Source: Panorpa germanica (taxonomy: Eukaryota > Arthropoda > Insecta > Mecoptera > Panorpidae). From it: a stretch of 64,000 nt of DNA. The stretch is taken from the NCBI GenBank assembly GCA_963678705.1, contig CAVMBN010000102.1:55987-119986 (forward strand). The letters run 5' to 3'. How positions within the stretch are numbered: position 1 is the first letter of the stretch; the number at the start of each line of letters is the position of its first letter. Positions 12,458 through 26,740 of the stretch are shown here, piece by piece. The notes beneath the pieces were generated by a model, which saw only the letters and a program-made list of their open reading frames with translations, did not search any database and was not told where the DNA came from. The position numbers and the translations under genes were made by a program.

Positions 12458-14045
12458 ACAAATTTGAGGTTATGTTTATAAGACCGCGTGTACGCGTAAT
12501 GAAAAATTCGTTTTTAACACTGGTTTCCAACTGTCAAACTTTTGTAAAAACACTTTGTTTAGGGTAAATTAACACAAATTTAAAACAAACTTAAAAACTT
12601 TTCGTTTGAAAAAGTGTTCATATAATTTATTTAATTTTTTTCCATAATTAATTTATCACTTTTAATCACTTTTTTCACCTAAAGTAGCATTAGCCGATCA
12701 CACACATAGTAGATAGGAACCACTTGTGTTGCAAAGCAATATCAACGTCCTTGTAAACCAATACGTAGGTCTTCCTTTTTGTATTAAGTCCCATCTGTCT
12801 TGCCAGAGCTTATGCATATATGCATTCATCTCTTTGGCAATATATTTGGTATCGTCTCCAGACTTTTATCCTACAGCCGTGTTAACTTTAAATCCTCGAA
12901 ATTTGTCGCATTAATTTTAAATCATCAAAATTTGATTTTTTCAGTTCTAGCGTAATTTGTACTTGAGTAAGTGCATGAGTGATTTTTAAATCTAAAGGAA
13001 TTGTCCCCAATATCACTTGCACCACTTCTGTAGATACAGTTCTGCAACAACGCGTCATCGTCAATAACATAGTTCTTTGCATGGAAGATCTGGAAGATTG
13101 ATCCTGTAATACCATGCCGAAGCACAATACACAACTATTAGCATAAATGCCCCTTTGTATAGTGTCAGCATAGTTGCCGAGTTTAAGCTTCATTCCGTCC
13201 TTGTGACACGCGCAAGGTGTGTTACAAGTTTATCATTCGTTGTTACTGTATTTGTTTCGTAGCTTTGTAGCTTCAAGAAACTATAGATTTTATATATAGC
13301 AGGTCGAGAACGGCTTTATAGGGTTTCTGTACTATTTGCACCGATAAGGATCACATTATCGTTGGCAAAACATATGTCTACACAACCTTTCGAGTAAAAA
13401 AAACACAGTTCTCGTCGAATACCATGTTCCAGAGCTCAGGCCCCATTACAGATCGCTAAGGACAACCTTCAGATAGTTGCCTTTTCATGGAACGGTAATC
13501 GGTTTGTAAAATAATGTTCGACAATGAAAATAGTTCTCCATAGCGCAGTAGACGTACCTATAGGTTTTTGCCGGTCTAATTCTTTGAAGGTCACTTGGCC
13601 ACCGGACATCAACAAAGGCACACTGAATTTCTATAAATATCTCATATACATACTTGTACTTATGCCTACTTACTTACCATTTGTTTGTTACCATTGAATG
13701 TTCATGAACGATCAATCACTATTTCCAAGAAAACCGCATATATTGTTCACTTAATCACTTATAACAATTAATACACTCTCATTATTATTTAAAACACGCA
13801 TTTATATAAACTAATTCTTGTGTTTTAATATTATTTATAGTTAATGTTATTCGACTTACTTGATAGTGGGCGGCAACCTTTTGTCTTCCGTATATTTGTA
13901 GTGTTTATATGAGGTCTTCCTTATATATCTCTACAGATTTCTTGAATTTTAAACCACTTGATGTTTTAGCACTAACACTAACCTAATTATTATCACTTTT
14001 TTTGTCTATCGCACTTATTAATGTCTTATATCAAACATCAAAGTT
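12458..14045. repeat. Satellite unit U9 (family B)
   Basis: 1588 bp. It shares the altered hairpin and cattagccgat with U7. Private change gccgtgttaac near 12877. Confidence 0.95.
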
Positions 14046-15633
14046 ACAAATTTGAGGTTATGTTTATAAGACCGCGTGTACGCGTAATGAAAAATTCGTT
14101 TTTAACACTGGTTTCCAACTGTCAAACTTTTGTAAAAACACTTTGTTTAGGGTAAATTAACACAAATTTAAAACAAACTTAAATACTTTTCGTTTGAAAA
14201 AGTATTCATATAATTTATTTAATTTTTTTCCATAATTAATTTCTCACTTTTAATCACTTTTTTCACCTAAAGTAGCATTAGCCTATCACACACATAGTAG
14301 ATAGGAACCACTTGTGTTGCAAAGCAATATCAACGTCCTTGTAAACCAATACGTAGGTCTTCCTTTTTGTATTAAGTCCCATCTGTCTTGCCAGAGCTTA
14401 TGCATATATGCATACATCTCTTTGGCAATATATTTGGTATCGTCTCCAGACTTTTATCCTACAGCCGCATTAACTTTAAATCCTCGAAATTTGTCGCATT
14501 AATTTTAAATCATCAAAATTTGATTTCTTCAGTTCTAGTGTAATTTGTACTTGAGTAAGTGCATGAGTGATTTTTAAATCTAAAGGAATTGTCCCCAATA
14601 TCACTTGCACCACTTCTGTAGATACAGTTCTGCAACAACGCGTCATCGTCAATAACATAGTTCTTTGCATGGAAGATCTGGAAGATTGATCCTGTAATAC
14701 CATGCCGAAGCACAATACACAACTATTAGCATAAATGCCCCTTTGTATAGTGTCAGCATAGTTGCCGAGTTTAAGCTTCATTCCGTCCTTGTGACACGCG
14801 CAAGGTGTTTTACAAGTTTATCATTCGTTGTTACTGTATTTGTTTCGTAGCTTTGTAGCTTCAAGAAACTACAGATTTTATATATAGCAGGTCGAGAACG
14901 GCTTTATATGGTTTCTGTACTATTTGCACCGATAAGGATCACATTATCGTTGGCAAAACATATGTCTACACAACCTTTCGAGTAAAAAAAACACAGTTCT
15001 CGTCGAATACCATGTTCCAGAGCTCAGGCCCCATTACAGATCGCTGAGGACAACCTTTAGATAGTTGCCTTTTCATGGAACGGTAATCGGTTTGTAAAAT
15101 AATGTTCGACAATGAAAATAGTTCTCCATAGCGCAGTAGACGTACCTATAGGTTTTTGCCGGTCAAATTCTTTGAAGGTCACTTGGCCACCGGACATCAA
15201 CAAAGGCACACTGAATTTCTATAAATATCTCATATACATACTTGTACTTATGCCTACTTACTTACCATTTGTTTGTTACCATTGAATGTTCATGAACGAT
15301 CAATCACTATTTCCAAGAAAACCGCATATATTGTTCACTTAATCACTTATAACAATTAATACACTCTCATTATTATTTAAAACACGCATTTATATAAACT
15401 AATTCTTGTGTTTTAATATTATTTATAGTTAATGTTATTCGACTTACTTGATAGTGGGCGGCAACCTTTTGTCTTCCGTATATTTGTAGTGTTTATATGA
15501 GGTCTTCCTTATATATCTCTACAGATTTCTTGAATTTTAAACCACTTGATGTTTTAGCACTAACACTAATCTAATTATTATCACTTTTTTTGTCTATCGC
15601 ACTTATTAATGTCTTATATCAAACATCAAAGTT
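14046..15633. repeat. Satellite unit U10 (family B)
   Basis: 1588 bp. It has cattagcctat (not ccgat), shared with U11 to U13 and U18. Intact hairpin. Confidence 0.95.
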
Positions 15634-17221
15634 ACAAATTTGAGGTTATGTTTATAAGACCGCGTGTACGCGTAATGAAAAATTCGTTTTTAACACTGGT
15701 TTCCAACTGTCAAACTTTTGTAAAAACACTTTGTTTAGGGTAAATTAACACAAATTTAAAACAAACTTAAATACTTTTCGTTTGAAAAAGTATTCATATA
15801 ATTTATTTAATTTTTTTCCATAATTAATTTCTCACTTTTAATCACTTTTTTCACCTAAAGTAGCATTAGCCTATCACACACATAGTAGATAGGAACCACT
15901 TGTGTTGCAAAGCAATATCAACGTCCTTGTAAACCAATACGTAGGTCTTCCTTTTTGTATTAAGTCCCATCTGTCTTGCCAGAGCTTATGCATATATGCA
16001 TTCATCTCTTTGGCAATATATTTGGTATCGTCTCCAGACTTTTATCCTACAGCCGCATTAACTTTAAATCCTCGAAATTTGTCGCATTAATTTTAAATCA
16101 TCAAAATTTGATTTTTTCAGTTCTAGTGTAATTTGTACTTGAGTAAGTGCATGAGTGATTTTTAAATCTACAGGAATTGTCCCCAATATCACTTGCACCA
16201 CTTCTGTAGATACAGTTCTGCAACAACGCGTCATCGTCAATAACATAGTTCATTGCATGAAAGATCTGGAAGATTGATCCTGTAATACCATGCCAAAGCA
16301 CAATACACAACTATTAGCATAAATGCCCCCTTGTATAGTGTCGGCATAGTTGCCGAGTTTAAGCTTCATTCCGTCCTTGTGACACGCGCAAGGTGTGTTA
16401 CAAGTTTATCATTCGTTGTTACTTTATTTGTTTCGTAGCTTTGTAGCTTCAAAAAACTACAGATTTTATATATAGCAGGTCGAGAACGGCTTTCTAGGGT
16501 TTCTGTACTATTTGCACCGATAAGGATCACATTATCGTTGGCAAAACATATGTCTAAACAACCTTTCGAGTAAAAAAAACACAGTTCTCGTCGAATACCA
16601 TGTTCCAGAGCTCAGGCCCCATTACAGATCGCTGAGGACAACCTTTAGATAGTTGCCTTTTCATGGAACGGTAATCGGTTTGTAAAATAATGTTCGACAA
16701 TGAAAATAGTTCTCCATAGCGCAGTAGACGTACCTATAGGTTTTTGCCGGTCTAATTCTTTGAAGGTCACTTGGCCACCGGACATAAACAAAGGCACACT
16801 GAATTTCTATAAATATCTCATATACATACTTGTACTTATGCCTACTTACTTACCATTTGTTTGTTACCATTGAATGTTCATGAACGATCAATCACTATTT
16901 CCAAGAAAACCGCATATATTGTTCACTTAATCACTTATAACAATTAATACACTCTCATTATTATTTAAAACACGCATTTATATAAACTAATTCTTGTGTT
17001 TTAATATTATTTATAGTTAATGTTATTCGACTTACTTGATAGTGGGCGGCAACCTTTTGTCTTCCGTATATTTGTAGTGTTTATATGAGGTCTTCCTTAT
17101 ATATCTCTACAGATTTCTTGAATTTTAAACCACTTGATGTTTTAGCACTAACACTAACCTAATTATTATCACTTTTTTTGTCTATCGCACTTATTAATGT
17201 CTTATATCAAACATCAAAGTT
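15634..17221. repeat. Satellite unit U11 (family B)
   Basis: 1588 bp. It shares atctacaggaattg and gttcattgcatg with U17, about six units away. Confidence 0.95.
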
Positions 17222-18809
17222 ACAAATTTGAGGTTATGTTTATAAGACCGCGTGTACGCGTAATGAAAAATTCGTTTTTAACACTGGTTTCCAACTGTCA
17301 AACTTTTGTTAAAACACTTTGTTTAGGGTAAATTAACACAAATTTAAAACAAACTTAAATACTTTTCGTTTGAAAAAGTATTCATATAATTTATTTAATT
17401 TTTTTCCATAATTAATTTCTCACTTTTATTCACTTTTTTCACCTAAAGTAGCATTAGCCTATCACACACATAGTAGATAGGAACCACTTGTGTTGCAAAG
17501 CAATATCAACGTCCTTGTAAACCAATACGTAGGTCTTCCTTTTTGTATTAAGTCCCATCTGTCTTGCCAGAGCTTATGCATATATGCATTCATCTCTTTG
17601 GCAATATATTTGGTATCGTCTCCAGACTTTTATCCTACAGCCGCATTAACTTTAAATCCTCGAAATTTGTCGCATTAATTTTAAATCATCAAAATTTGAT
17701 TTTTTCAGTTCTAGTGTAATTTGTACTTGAGTAAGTGCATGAGTGATTTTTAAATCTAAAGGAATTGTCCCCAATATCACTTGCACCACTTCTGTAGATA
17801 CAGTTCTGCAACAACGCGTCATCGTCAATAACATAGTTCTTTGCATGGAAGATCTGGAAGATTGATCCTGTAATACCATGCCAAAGCACAATACACAACT
17901 ATTAGCATAAATGCCCCTTTGTATAGTGTCAGCATAGTTGCCGAGTTTAAGCTTCATTCCGTCCTTGTGACACGCGCAAGGTGTGTTACAAGTTTATCAT
18001 TCGTTGTTACTGTATTTGTTTCGTAGCTTTGTAGCTTCAAGAAACTACAGATTTTATATATAGCAGGTCGAGAACGGCTTTCTAGGGTTTCTGTACTATT
18101 TGCACCGATAAGGATCACATTATCGTTGGCAAAACATATGTCTACACAACCTTTCGAGTAAAAAAAACACAGTTCTCGTCGAATACCATGTTCCAGAGCT
18201 CAGGCCCCATTACAGATCGCTGAGGACAACCTTTAGATAGTTGCCTTTTCATGGAACGGTAATCGGTTTGTAAAATAATGTTCGACAATGAAAATAGTTC
18301 TCCATAGCGCAGTAGACGTACCTATAGGTTTTTGCCGGTCTAATTCTTTGAAGGTCACTTGGCCACCGGACATCAACAAAGGCACACTGAATTTCTATAA
18401 ATATCTCATATACATACTTGTACTTATGCCTACTTACTTACCATTTGTTTGTTACCATTGAATGTTCATGAACGATCAATCACTATTTCCAAGAAAACCG
18501 CATATATTGTTCACTTAATCACTTATAACAATTAATACACTCTTATTATTATTTAAAACACGCATTTATATAAACTAATTCTTGTGTTTTAATATTATTT
18601 ATAGTTAATGTTATTCGACTTACTTGATAGTGGGCGGCAACCTTTTGTCTTCCGTATATTTGTAGTGTTTATATGAGGTCTTCCTTATATATCTCTACAG
18701 ATTTCTTGAATTTTAAACCACTTGATGTTTTAGCACTAACACTAACCTAATTATTATCACTTTTTTTGTCTATCGCACTTATTAATGTCTTATATCAAAC
18801 ATCAAAGTT
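17222..18809. repeat. Satellite unit U12 (family B)
   Basis: 1588 bp. It has the A8 run near 18160 and cattagcctat. Confidence 0.95.
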
Positions 18810-20395
18810 ACAAATTTGGAGTTATGTTTATAAGACCGCGTGTACGCGTAATGAAAAATTCGTTTTTAACACTGGTTTCCAACTGTCAAACTTTTGTAAA
18901 AACACTTTGTTTAGGGTAAATTAACACAAATTTAAAACAAACTTAAATACTTTTCGTTTGAAAAAGTATTCATATAATTTATTTAATTTTTTTCCATAAT
19001 TAATTTCTCACTTTTAATCACTTTTTTCACCTAAAGTAGCATTAGCCTATCACACACATAGTAGATAGGAACCACTTGTGTTGCAAAGCAATATCAACGT
19101 CCTTGTAAACCAATACGTAGGTCTTCCTTGTTGTATTAAGTCCCATCTGTCTTGCCAGAGCTTATGCATATATGCATTCATCTCGTTGGCAATATATTTG
19201 GTATCGTCTTCAGACTTTTATCCTACAGCCGCATTAACTTTAAATCCTCGAAATTTGTCGCATTAATTTTAAATCATCAAAATTTGATTTTTTCAGTTCT
19301 AGTGTAATTTGTACTTGAGTAAGTGCATGAGTGATTTTTAAATCTAAAGGAATTGTCCCCAATATCACTTGCACCACTTCTGTAGATACAGTTCTGCAAC
19401 AACGCGTCATCGTCAATAACATAGTTCTTTGCATGGAAGATCTGGAAGATTGATCCTGTAATACCATGCCGAAGCACAATACACAACTATTAGCATAAAT
19501 GCCCCTTTGTATAGTGTCAGCATAGTTGCCGAGTTTAAGCTTCATTCCGTCCTTGTGACACGCGCAAGGTGTGTTACAAGTTTATCATTCGTTGTTACTG
19601 TATTTGTTTCGTAGCTTTGTAGCTTCAAGAAACTACAGATATTATATATAGCAGGTCGAGAACGGCTTTCTAGGGTTTTTGTACTATTTGCACCGATAAG
19701 GATCACATTATCGTTGGCAAAACATATGTCTACACAACCTTTCGAGTGAGAAACACAGTTCTCGTCGAATACCATGTTCCAGAGCTCAGGCCCCATTACA
19801 GATCGCTAAGGACAACCTTTAGATAGTTGCCTTTTCATGGAACGGTAATCGGTTTGTAAAATAATGTTCGACAATGAAAAAAGTTCTCCATAGCGCAGTA
19901 GACGTACCTATAGGTTTTTGCCGGTCTAATTCTTTGAAGGTCACTTGGCCACCGGACATCAACAAAGGCACACTGAATTTCTATAAATATCTCATATACA
20001 TACTTGTACTTATGCCTACTTACTTACCATTTGTTTGTTACCATTGAATGTTCATGAACGATCAATCACTATTTCCAAGAAAACCGCATATATTGTTCAC
20101 TTAATCACTTATAACAATTAATACACTCTCATTATTATTTAAAACACGCATTTATATAAACTAATTCTTGTGTTTTAATATTATTTACAGTTAATGTTAT
20201 TCGACTTGCTTGATAGTGGGCGGCAACCTTTTGTCTTCCGTATATTTGTAGTGTTTATATGAGGTCTTCCTTATATATCTCTACAGATTTCTTGAATTTT
20301 AAACCACTTGATGTTTTAGCACTAACACTAACCTAATTATTATCACTTTTTTTGTCTATCGCACTTATTAATGTCTTATATCAAACATCAAAGTT
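18810..20395. repeat. Satellite unit U13 (B without the A8 run)
   Basis: 1586 bp. B markers throughout, but the A-type gagtgagaaac replaces the A8 run, so the RT frame is open at 19542-19796. Confidence 0.93.
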
Positions 20396-21980
20396 ACAAA
20401 TTTGAGGTTATGTTTATAAGACCGCGTGTACGCGTAATGAAAAATTCGTTTTTAACACTGGTTTCTAACTGTAAAACTTTTGTAAAAACACTTTGTTTAG
20501 GGTAAATTAACACAAATTTAAAACAAACTTAAATACTTTTCGTTTGAAAAAGTATTCATATAATTTATTAATTTTTTTCCATAATTAATTTCTCACTTTT
20601 AATCACTTTTTTCACCTAAAGTAGCAGGAGCCGATCACACACATAGTAGATAGGAACCACTTGTGTTGCAAAGCAATATTAACGTCCTTGTAAAACAATA
20701 CGTAGGTCTTCCTTTTTGTATTAAGTCCCATCTGTCTTGCCAGAGCTTATGCATATATGCATTCATCTCTTTGGCAATATATTTGGTATCGTCTTCAGAC
20801 TTTTATCCTACAGCCGCATTAACTTTAAATCCTCGAAATTTGTCGCATTAATTTTAAATCATCAAAATTTGATTTTTTCAGTTCTAGCGTAATTTGTACT
20901 TGAGTAAGTGCATGAGTGATTTTTAAATCTAAAGGAATTGTCCCCAATATCACTTGCACCACTTCTGTAGATACAGTTCTGCAACAACGCGTCATCGTCA
21001 ATAACATAGTTCTTTGCATGGAAGATCTGGAAGATTGATCCTGTAATACCATGCCGAAGCAAAATACACAACTATTAGCATCAATGCCCCCTTGTATAGT
21101 GTCGGCATAGTTGCCCAATTTAAGCTTCATTCCGTCCTTGTGACACGCGCAAGGTGTGTTACAAGTTTATCATTCGTTGTTACTGTATTTGTTTCGTAGC
21201 TTTGTAGCTTCAAGAAACTACAGATTTTATATATAGCAGGTCGAGAACGGCTTTCTAGGGTTTCTGTACTATTTGCACCGATAATGATCATATTATCGTT
21301 GGCAAAACATATGCCTACACAACCTTTCGAGTGAGAAACACAGTTCTCGTCGAATACCATGTTCCAGAGCTCAGGCCCCATTACAGATCGCTGAGGACAA
21401 CTTTTAGATAGTTGCCTTTTCATGGAACGGTACTCGGTTTGTAAAATAATGTTCGACAATGAAAATAGTTCTCCATAGCGCAGTAGACGTACCTATAGGT
21501 TTTTGCCGGTCTAATTCTTTGAAGGTCACTTGGCCACCGGATATCAACAAAGGCACACTGAATTTCTATAAATATCTCATATACATACTTGGACTTATGC
21601 CTACTTACTTACCATTTGTTTGTTACCATTGAATGTTCATGAACGATCAATTACTATTTCCAAGAAAACCGCATATATTGTTCACTTAATCACTTATAAC
21701 AATTAATACACTCTCATTATTATTTAAAAAACGCATTAATATAAACTAATTCTTGTGTTTTAATATTATTTATAGTTAATATTATTCGACTTACTTGATA
21801 GTGGGCGGCAACCTTTTGTCTTCCGTATATTTGTAGTGTTTATATGAGGTCTTCTTAATATATCTCTACAGATTTCTTGAATTTTAAACCACTTGATGTT
21901 TTAGCACTAACACTAACCTAATTATTATCACTTTTTTTGTCTATCGCACTTATTAATGTCTTATATCAAACATCAAAGTT
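20396..21980. repeat. Satellite unit U14 (family A)
   Basis: 1585 bp. It shares gaagcaaaatac and gacaacttttag with U20, six units downstream. Confidence 0.95.
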
Positions 21981-23566
21981 ACAAATTTGAGGTTATGTTT
22001 ATAAGACCGCGTGTACGCGTAATGAAAAATTCGTTTTTAACACTGGTTTCCAACTGTCAAACTTTTGTAAAAACACTTTGTTCAGGGTAAATTAACACAA
22101 ATTTAAAACAAACTTAAATACTTTTCGTTTAAATGAGTATTCATATAATTTATTTAATTTTTTTCCATAATTAATTTCTCACTTTTAATCACTTTTTTCA
22201 CCTAAAGTAGCAGGAGCCGATCACACACATAGTAGATAGGAACCACTTGTGTTGCAAAGCAATATTAACGTCCTTGTAAACCAATACGTAGGTCTTCCTT
22301 TTTGTATTGAGTCCCATCTGTCTTGCCAGAGCTTATGCATATATGCATTCATCTCTTTGGCAATATATTTGGTATTGTCTCCAGACTTTTATCCTACAGC
22401 CGCATTAACTTTAAATCCTCGAAATTTGTCGCTTTAATTTTAAATCATCAAAATTTGATTTTTTCAGTTCTAGCGTAATTTGTACTTGAGTAAGTGCATG
22501 AGTGATTTTTAAATCTAAAGGAATTGTCCCCAATATCACTTGCACCACTTCTGTAGATACAGTTCTGCAATAACGCGTCATCGTCAATAGCATAGTTCTT
22601 TGCATGGAAGATCTGGAAGATTGATCCTGTAATACCATGCTGAAGCACAATACACAACTATTAGCATAAATGCCCCCTTGTATAGTGTCGGCATAGTTGC
22701 CTAATTTAAGCTTCATTCCGTCCTTGTGACACGCGCAAGGTGTGTTACAAGTTTATCATTCGTTGTTACTGTATTTGTTTCGTAGCTTTGTAGCTTCAAG
22801 AAACTACAGATTTTATATATAGCAGGTCGAGAACGGCTTTCTAGGGTTTCTGTACTATTTGCACCGATAAGGATCACATTATCGTTGGCAAAACAGATGC
22901 CTACACAACCTTTCGAGTGAGAAACACAGTTCTCGTCGAATACCATGTTCCAGAGCTCAAGCCCCATTACAGATCGCTGAGGACAACCTTTAGATAGTTG
23001 CCTTTTCATGGAACGGTACTCGGTTTGTAAAATAATGTTCGACAATGAAAATAGTTCTCCATAGCGCAGTAGACGTACCTATAGGTTTTTGCCGGTCTAA
23101 TTCTCTGAAGGTCACTTGGCCACCGGACATCAACAAAGGCACACTGAATTTCTATAAATATCTCATATACATACTTGGACTTATGCCTACTTACTTACCA
23201 TTTGTTTGTTACCATTGAATGTTCATGAACGATCAATTACTATTTCCAAGAAAACCGCATATATTGTTCACTTAATCACTTATAACAATTAATACACTCT
23301 CATTATTATTTAAAAAACGCATTTATATAAACTAATTCTTGTGTTTTAATATTATTTATAGTTAATATTATTCGACTTACTTGATAGTGGGCGGCAACCT
23401 TTTGTCTTCCGTATATTTGTAGTGTTTATATAAGGTCATCTTTATATATCTCTACAGATTTCTTGAATTTTAAACCACTTGATGTTTTAGCACTAACACT
23501 AACCTAATTATTATCACTTTTTTTGTCTATCGCACTTATTAATGTCTTATATCAAACATCAAAGTT
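21981..23566. repeat. Satellite unit U15 (family A)
   Basis: 1586 bp. The altered hairpin arm atgagtattc and the variants tattgagtccc and gcaataacgcg are shared with U21. Confidence 0.95.
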
Positions 23567-25152
23567 ACAAATTTGAGGTTATGTTTATAAGACCGCGTGT
23601 ACGCGTAATGAAAAATTCGTTTTTAACACTGGTTTCCAACTGTCAAACTTGTGTAAAAACACTTTTTTTATTGTAAATTAACACAAATTTAAAACAAACT
23701 TAAATACTTTTCGTTTGAAAAAGTATTCATATAATTTATTTAATTTTTTTCCATAATTAATTTCTCACTTTTAATCACTTTTTTCACCTAAAGTAGCAGG
23801 AGCCGATCACACACATAGTAGATAGGAACCACTTGTGTTGCAAAGCAATATTATCGTCCTTGTAAACCAATACGTAGGTCTTTCTTTTTGTATTAAGTCC
23901 CATCTGTCTTGCCAGAGCTTATGCATATATGCATTCATCTCTTTGGCAATATATTTGGTATCGTCTCCAGACTTTTATCCTACAGCCGCATTAACTTTAA
24001 ATCCTTGAAATTTGTCGCATTAATTTTAAATCATCAAAATTTGATTTTTTCAGTTCTAGCGTAATTTGTACTTGAGTAAGTGCATAAGTGATTTTTAAAT
24101 CTAAAGGAATTGTCCCCAATATCACTTGCACCACTTCTGTAGATACAGTTCTGCAACAACGCGTCATCGTCAATAACATAGTTCTTTGCATGGAAGATCT
24201 GGAAGATTAATCCTGTAATAACATGTCGAAGCACAATACACAACTATTAGCATAAATACCCCCTTGTATAGTGTCGGCATAGTTGCCGAGTTTAAGCTTC
24301 ATTCCGTCCTTGTGACACAAGCAAGTTGTGTTACAAGTTTATCATTCGGTGTTACTGTATTTGTTTCGTAGCTTTGTAGCTTCAAGAAACTACAGATTTT
24401 ATATATAGCAGGTCGAGAACGGCTTTCTAGGGTTTCTGTACTATTTGCACCGATAAGGATCACATTATCGTTGGCAAAACATATGTCTACACAACCTTTC
24501 AAGTGAGAAACACAGTTCTCGTCGAATACCATGTTCCAGAGCTCAGGCCCCATTACAGATCGCTGAGGACAACCTTTAGATAGTTGCCTTTTCATGGAAC
24601 GGTAATCGGTTTGTAAAATAATGTTCGACAATGAAAATAGTTCTCCATAGCGCAGTAGACGTACCTATAGGTTTTTGCCGGTCTAATTCTTTGAAGGTCA
24701 CTTGGCCACCGGACATCAACAAAGGCACACTAAATTTTTATAAATTTCTCATATACATACTTGTACTTATGCCTACTTACTTACCATTTGTTTGTTACCA
24801 TTGAATGTTCACGAACGATCAATCACTATTTTCAAGAAAACCGCATATATTGTTCACTTAATCACTTATAACAATTAATACACTCTCATTATTATTTAAA
24901 ACACGCATTTATATAAACTAATTCTTGTGTTTTAATATTATTTATAGTTAATGTTATTCGACTTACTTGATAGTGGGCGGCAACCTTTTGTCTTCCGTAT
25001 ATTTGTAGTGTTCATATGAGGTCTTCCTTATATATCTCTACAGATTTCTTGAATTTTAAACCACTTGATGTTTTAGCACTAACACTAACCTAATTATTAT
25101 CACTTTTTTTGTCTATCGCACTTATTAATGTATTATATCAAACATCAAAGTT
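23567..25152. repeat. Satellite unit U16 (family A')
   Basis: 1586 bp. It matches U6 upstream of the fossil (cttgtgtaaaaacac) and U8 within it (gattaatcctgtaataac). Confidence 0.95.
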
Positions 25153-26740
25153 ACAAATTTGAGGTTATGTTTATAAGACCGCGTGTACGCGTAATGAAAA
25201 ATTCGTTTTTAACACTGGTTTCCAACTGTCAAACTTTTGTAAAAACACTTTGTTTAGGGTAAATTAACACAAATTTAAAACAAACTTAAAAACTTTTCGT
25301 TTGAAAAAGTGTTCATATAATTTATTTAATTTTTTTCTATAATTAATTTATCACTTTTAATCACTTTTTTTACCTAAAGTAGCATTAGCCGATCACACAC
25401 ATAGTAGATAGGAACCACTTGTGTTGCAAAGCAATATCAACGTCCTTGTAAACCAATACGTAGGTCTTCCTTTTTGTATTAAGTCCCATCTGTCTTGCCA
25501 GAGCTTATGCATATATGCATTCATCTCTTTGGCAATATATTTGGTATCGTCTCCAGACTTTTATCCTACAGCCGCATTAACTTTAAATCCTCGAAATTTG
25601 TCGCATTAATTTTAAATTATCAAAATTTGATTTTTTCAGTTCTAGTGTAATTTGTACTTGAGTAAGTGCATGAGTGATTTTTAAATCTACAGGAATTGTC
25701 CCCAATATCACTTGCACCACTTCTGTAGATACAGTTCTGCAACAACGCGTCATCGTCAATAACATAGTTCATTGCATGGAAGATCTGGAAGATTGATCCT
25801 GTAATACCATGCCAAAGCACAATACACAACTATTAGCATAAATGCCCCCTTGTATAGTGTCGGCATAGTTGCCGAGTTTAAGCTTCATTCCGTCCTTGTG
25901 ACACGCGCAAGGTGTGTTACAAGTTTATCATTCGTTGTTACTGTATTTGTTTCGTAGCTTTGTAGCTTCAAAAAACTACAGATTTTATATATAGCAGGTC
26001 GAGAACGGCTTTCTAGGGTTTCTGTACTATTTGCACCGATAAGGATCACATTATCGTTGGCAAAACATATGTCTACACAACCTTTCGAGTAAAAAAAACA
26101 CAGTTCTCGTCGAATATTATGTTCCAGAGCTCAGGCCCCATTACAGATCGCTGAGGACAACCTTTAGATAGTTGCCTTTTCATGGAACGGTAATCGGATT
26201 GTAAAATAATGTTCGACAATGAAAATAGTTCTCCATAGCGCAGTAGACGTACCTATAGGTTTTTGCCGGTCTAATTCTTTGAAGGTCACTTGGCCACCGG
26301 ACATCAACAAAGGCACACTGAATTTCTATAAATATCTCATATACATACTTGTACTTATGCCTACTTACTTACCATTTGTTTGTTACCATTGAATGTTCAT
26401 AAACGATCAATCACTATTTCCAAGAAAACCGCATATATTGTTCACTTAATCACTTATAACAATTAATACACTCTCATTATTATTTAAAACACGCATTTAT
26501 ATAAACTAATTCTTGTGTTTTAATATTATTTATAGTTAATGTTATTCGACTTACTTGATAGTGGGCGGCAACCTTTTGTCTTCCGTATATTTGTAGTGTT
26601 TATATGAGGTCTTCCTTATATATCTCTACAGATTTCTTGAATTTTAAACCACTTGATGTTTTAGCACTAACACTAACCTAATTATTATCACTTTTTTTGT
26701 CTATCGCACTTATTAATGTCTTATATCAAACATCAAAGTT
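25153..26740. repeat. Satellite unit U17 (family B)
   Basis: 1588 bp. Its first part matches U7/U9 (altered hairpin) and its middle matches U11 (atctacagg), so it looks like a mosaic. Confidence 0.95.

Noticed and set aside
13970-13995. Telomere-like ctaacctaa in each unit
   Set aside because: A single short occurrence per unit, not a TTAGG tandem run.
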